NCBI GenBank assembly: GCA_044337015.1
Contig: JBIIOJ010000215.1
Span: 1 to 5,731 of the forward strand
DNA length: 5,731 bases
Direction: 5' to 3'
Origin: UBA4655 sp044337015
GTDB taxonomy: Bacteria > Planctomycetota > Planctomycetia > Pirellulales > UBA1268
How positions within the stretch are numbered: the stretch's first letter is position 1; every line of letters starts with the position of its first letter. This document shows positions 3,821 to 5,731 of the stretch, one piece after another. Under the pieces are notes generated by a model that ran no database searches, was not told where the DNA came from, and was given only the letters and a program-made list of their open reading frames with translations. Made by a program: the position numbers and the translations under genes.

Positions 3821-5475
3821 CGCCGGTGGCGGCAGAGCCGACGAAACAGGCATCCACCAGCCGCCGCGCCACCTCCCACCATCGCCAGGGTCGCGGCATT
3901 GGGCTCCGGCGCGAGACCGTTGACCCTGACATACGAAACGTCCCACCCGCCGCCGGAGCACTCCAGCCCGAGGTTGGCGTTGATCAACCGGAACTCGACG
4001 AACTGTCCCGCAAAGAGGTTGAGCAGCGTCGCACGGCTCGCGACGAACTCTCCGGACGTATAGCCCGGCGACTCTCCCGTCCACGTTCCCCCCGCCGGAA
4101 TCAGCGGCGTCCGATTGGAAGGCGCGACGTACGTGGGCGCCACCCACGTCGGCCAAGGCGTCTTGTCGTCGAACGGTGGCGGCACCGGGCCGGTCTCGAA
4201 CCGATCGAGGGCGAACGGCTGGAACGGGGCGTTGGGATTGAGGGCGTCGTAAATCCGGTAGACGAGCTGACCGGCCACCACCGGCGCACCGGTCGAGAGG
4301 TTCTGCGGGAACCGGTAGCGGTGGATGATGTTGAACTCGAGGATGTCGATGGTCTGGGCGACCTCGATGACTGGACTCGTCAAATAATTGCCGGCCCAGT
4401 TCAGATAGCTGATGACCGGCACGGGATCGACCTGCCACAGCCCCCCGGACCATGCCCAAGCGTTCGGGATCGGCTTGTTGTTGTAGGACACGTTCTGGCT
4501 GGTCCACCCCTTGGGCCCTTCGGCGAAGTTGTACTCGTTGTCGATCACGACGGGCACGGCCAGAACGACTGGCGCCAAGACCATCCAGGCGACCAGGGCC
4601 AGCGCCGCCACGATCCCCGCGGCCGATGATCGGCAGCATGCCTGCAGAATGCGATTCCGACGATGTCGAAACGCGAGAGCCGCGAGGCAGCCGGTGATCG
4701 CAACCGCGATACCGCCCGGCTCCGGCACGTACAGCGTGGAATCGGGGCCGGTGCCGAGCCCGAACGTCGCGGCGCGGACGATGTCGGCCTCCGTGTAGCC
4801 GGACACGCCGCTGAACACGAAGGTCGCCTCGTTCTCGACGAGAAACTCGTCAGCGAGATTGCCGACGGGCTGGATGTTGCCGTCTCGAAAGATCGAAAAG
4901 GCGATCTGGCTCGGGCCGGCGGGCCCGACGATCGGCACGTCGAACCCGTTGACGGGAAAGCCGCTGTTGCCGACGGTGCCGATGCCGAAGCCGAGATACG
5001 GCGCGGCCGTGTCGGTCATCGGCTTGAACTGCCACGTCCGGTCGTTGTCCTTGACCGCCTCTAGGTCGGAAGGAACGTGCGGCGTCGTGCCGGTCGCCAG
5101 GGTGTAAGTGCCCGCCCCCCCCGGCAACGCGGGGGGCGTGTAGTTGTAAGGTAGGTCGATGGCGTTGTTCTTGACCTGCCAGACGAATCCGCTCGCGGAT
5201 TGGAAAGTGAGCGTCGGTCGCACGCCCGCCTTGGAGATGTCGAAGTAGAAACTACTGAGCACGTCGGCGGCCGAGAACGAATCGACCGGGGACGTGTTGG
5301 CCAAGTCGATCGTGAGCGTGTCGCCCGTGATCGACAGCGCCGCCTGGAACGAAACGGGGTTCATCGCAGCGGATGTCCCCGACACTGAGAACAGCACCGT
5401 GGCCCGGGCAGCCGTGCACGAAAGAGCGGTGGCGGCCAGAACCGACGCCACGACCGGATGAGTGAAGGTCTTCAT
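3751..5475 (-). CDS. Tandem PEP-CTERM protein: two sorted proteins fused in one frame
   Basis: One open frame of 574 residues holds two complete PEP-CTERM architectures. Unit 1: signal peptide MKTFTHPVVASVLAATALS with cleavage near Ala-Arg-Ala (about 26), a beta-rich domain, and a sorting signal at 250-275 (VPEPG, hydrophobic stretch, RHRRNR). Unit 2: a second hydrophobic secretion segment (287-306), ending LAVPVV, a domain rich in Trp, Tyr and Asn (307-518), and a second sorting signal (APEPN at 522-526, Gly/Ala-rich helix, RRLCRHRRHQR to 555). PEP-CTERM signals are normally the last 25 residues and are cut by exosortase. One in mid-protein followed by a new signal peptide suggests two adjacent genes joined by loss of a stop. 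A GTG at 4611-4609 could still start unit 2, but has only a weak ribosome site. The start at 5475 has GGAG six bases upstream. A 19-residue tail beyond the second signal runs antisense into the BBP7 gene. Neither domain is recognised. Confidence 0.75.
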   Translation of the reverse strand: MKTFTHPVVASVLAATALSCTAARATVLFSVSGTSAAMNPVSFQAALSITGDTLTIDLANTSPVDSFSAADVLSSFYFDISKAGVRPTLTFQSASGFVWQVKNNAIDLPYNYTPPALPGGAGTYTLATGTTPHVPSDLEAVKDNDRTWQFKPMTDTAAPYLGFGIGTVGNSGFPVNGFDVPIVGPAGPSQIAFSIFRDGNIQPVGNLADEFLVENEATFVFSGVSGYTEADIVRAATFGLGTGPDSTLYVPEPGGIAVAITGCLAALAFRHRRNRILQACCRSSAAGIVAALALVAWMVLAPVVLAVPVVIDNEYNFAEGPKGWTSQNVSYNNKPIPNAWAWSGGLWQVDPVPVISYLNWAGNYLTSPVIEVAQTIDILEFNIIHRYRFPQNLSTGAPVVAGQLVYRIYDALNPNAPFQPFALDRFETGPVPPPFDDKTPWPTWVAPTYVAPSNRTPLIPAGGTWTGESPGYTSGEFVASRATLLNLFAGQFVEFRLINANLGLECSGGGWDVSYVRVNGLAPEPNAATLAMVGGGAAAGGCLFRRLCRHRRHQRPSSPIDRPVRNTLPPVSVA

Positions 5476-5479
5476 CGAA

Positions 5480-5520
5480 TGCTCCGCAGGAACGTCGTTC
5501 GACTTCCGCGGCATCCGTGC
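5480..5520 (-). promoter_or_regulatory. CsrA-site-like GGA hairpins at the PEP-CTERM gene start
   Basis: On the minus strand GCA-CGGA-TGC (5520-5511) places GGA in the loop of a tiny hairpin; CACGGATG resembles the core of the CsrA consensus. TGC-GGA-GCA (5488-5480) places a second GGA over the Shine-Dalgarno GGAG (5485-5482), six bases before the ATG. A third GGA lies between them at 5506-5504. Paired sites, one masking the ribosome site, are how CsrA typically represses translation. This rests on motif resemblance only, in a GC-rich region where GGA is common. Confidence 0.35.
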
Positions 5521-5554
5521 GCCTCACCCGCGCCGGCGTCGCTGTCGGCGCAAC

Positions 5555-5604
5555 AAAAAAGGCCGCCGTGGAGGAACGCTTGGGTCGTTCCGCCACGTCG
5601 GCCT
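5555..5604 (-). terminator. Strong intrinsic terminator in the PEP-CTERM leader
   Basis: On the minus strand AGGCCG (5604-5599) pairs with CGGCCT (5565-5560), continued inside by CGTGG/CCACG and GGAACG/CGTTCC around a 7-nt loop, with only two single mismatches. The stem is followed by a six-base U-run (5560-5555). It sits about 80 nt upstream of the ATG at 5475 and directly after the conserved leader element, the same order as at 1456-1561. Confidence 0.85.
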
Positions 5605-5659
5605 ACGCTGCGCCGGGGTCCCGCGGAGATACCGCGGCAACCCAGCCACTCGTCTTCCG
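5600..5659 (-). promoter_or_regulatory. Conserved structured RNA leader, copy 2
   Basis: The second copy of the element at 1502-1561, same length and same orientation relative to its gene. CGGAAGACGAGT lies at 5659-5648 and CGCAGCGTA near its 3' end. The central hairpin is CCGCGG (5637-5632) with CCGCGG (5626-5621) around TATCT. The outer helix pairs 5646-5641 with 5617-5612 (GCTGGG with CCCGGC, one U-G). About 35 of the first 59 bases match copy 1, concentrated in the two blocks, while the helices differ but still pair. Its promoter is not visible and probably lies beyond the window edge. Confidence 0.7.
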
Positions 5660-5731
5660 AGATGGTCGTCGGGGCGGCGGTCGCGGGCCTTCCAGCTCTC
5701 GACGCCCTCCCGGCATGCCCAACCATTCGCC

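Noticed and set aside
2887..4629. Long plus-strand open frame of 580 codons and a minus-strand one at 3377-4639
   Set aside because: Both are Arg/Pro-rich shadows of the BBP7 and PEP-CTERM genes, typical of high-GC DNA; they have no signal, domain or ribosome site.
5476..5514. Start of the PEP-CTERM gene at 5514
   Set aside because: It would add a polar 13-residue lead before a standard signal peptide; GGAG six bases before 5475 favours the later ATG.
1502..5659. The paired leaders as copies of a transposon end or a REP-type repeat
   Set aside because: They are not flanked by target duplications or a transposase, differ outside the two blocks, and both sit in the same orientation just before genes. 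A genome-wide search would still be needed to exclude a dispersed repeat.

Overview
The window looks like a high-GC planctomycete chromosome, probably of the Pirellulales or a relative. The grounds are a BBP7-type outer-membrane barrel with conserved cysteines after its signal peptide, PEP-CTERM sorting signals, a CsrA of the usual planctomycete form, and short genes with long structured leaders. This placement comes from protein families only; there is no rRNA or other phylogenetic marker here.

Layout. Positions 38-1657 hold a minus-strand unit. A recognisable promoter (1629-1657) is followed by a structured leader ending in an intrinsic terminator (1456-1561). Three genes follow: a divergent DUF2294/MpsC-like protein (840-1406), csrA (556-825) and a second DUF2294/MpsC-like protein (72-506), with a probable terminator at 38-59. 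Positions 1658-2045 are a divergent intergenic region rich in small inverted and direct repeats. A third DUF2294/MpsC-like gene (2046-2474, plus strand) is clearly a paralogue of the 72-506 gene. A non-coding stretch with hairpins (2475-2806) precedes a BBP7 barrel gene (2807-3820, plus strand). That gene converges on, and overlaps by 70 bp, a minus-strand gene (3751-5475) that encodes two PEP-CTERM proteins fused in frame. The right end (5555-5659) carries a second copy of the structured leader with its own terminator.

How the parts may work together. The strongest unexplained signal is the pair of leaders. They share a 12-nt block and a 9-nt block at identical spacing. The hairpin between the blocks has changed 5 of its 6 base pairs while staying fully paired, and each copy is followed at once by a U-tract terminator upstream of a gene. 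This is the architecture of a riboswitch or attenuator, and it links the MpsC-like/csrA operon to a PEP-CTERM surface protein gene. CsrA-site-like GGA hairpins next to the start of the PEP-CTERM gene suggest, weakly, a second post-transcriptional link. The biochemical roles of the MpsC-like and PEP-CTERM proteins cannot be read from the sequence. No mobile element, CRISPR array, tRNA or rRNA was seen.
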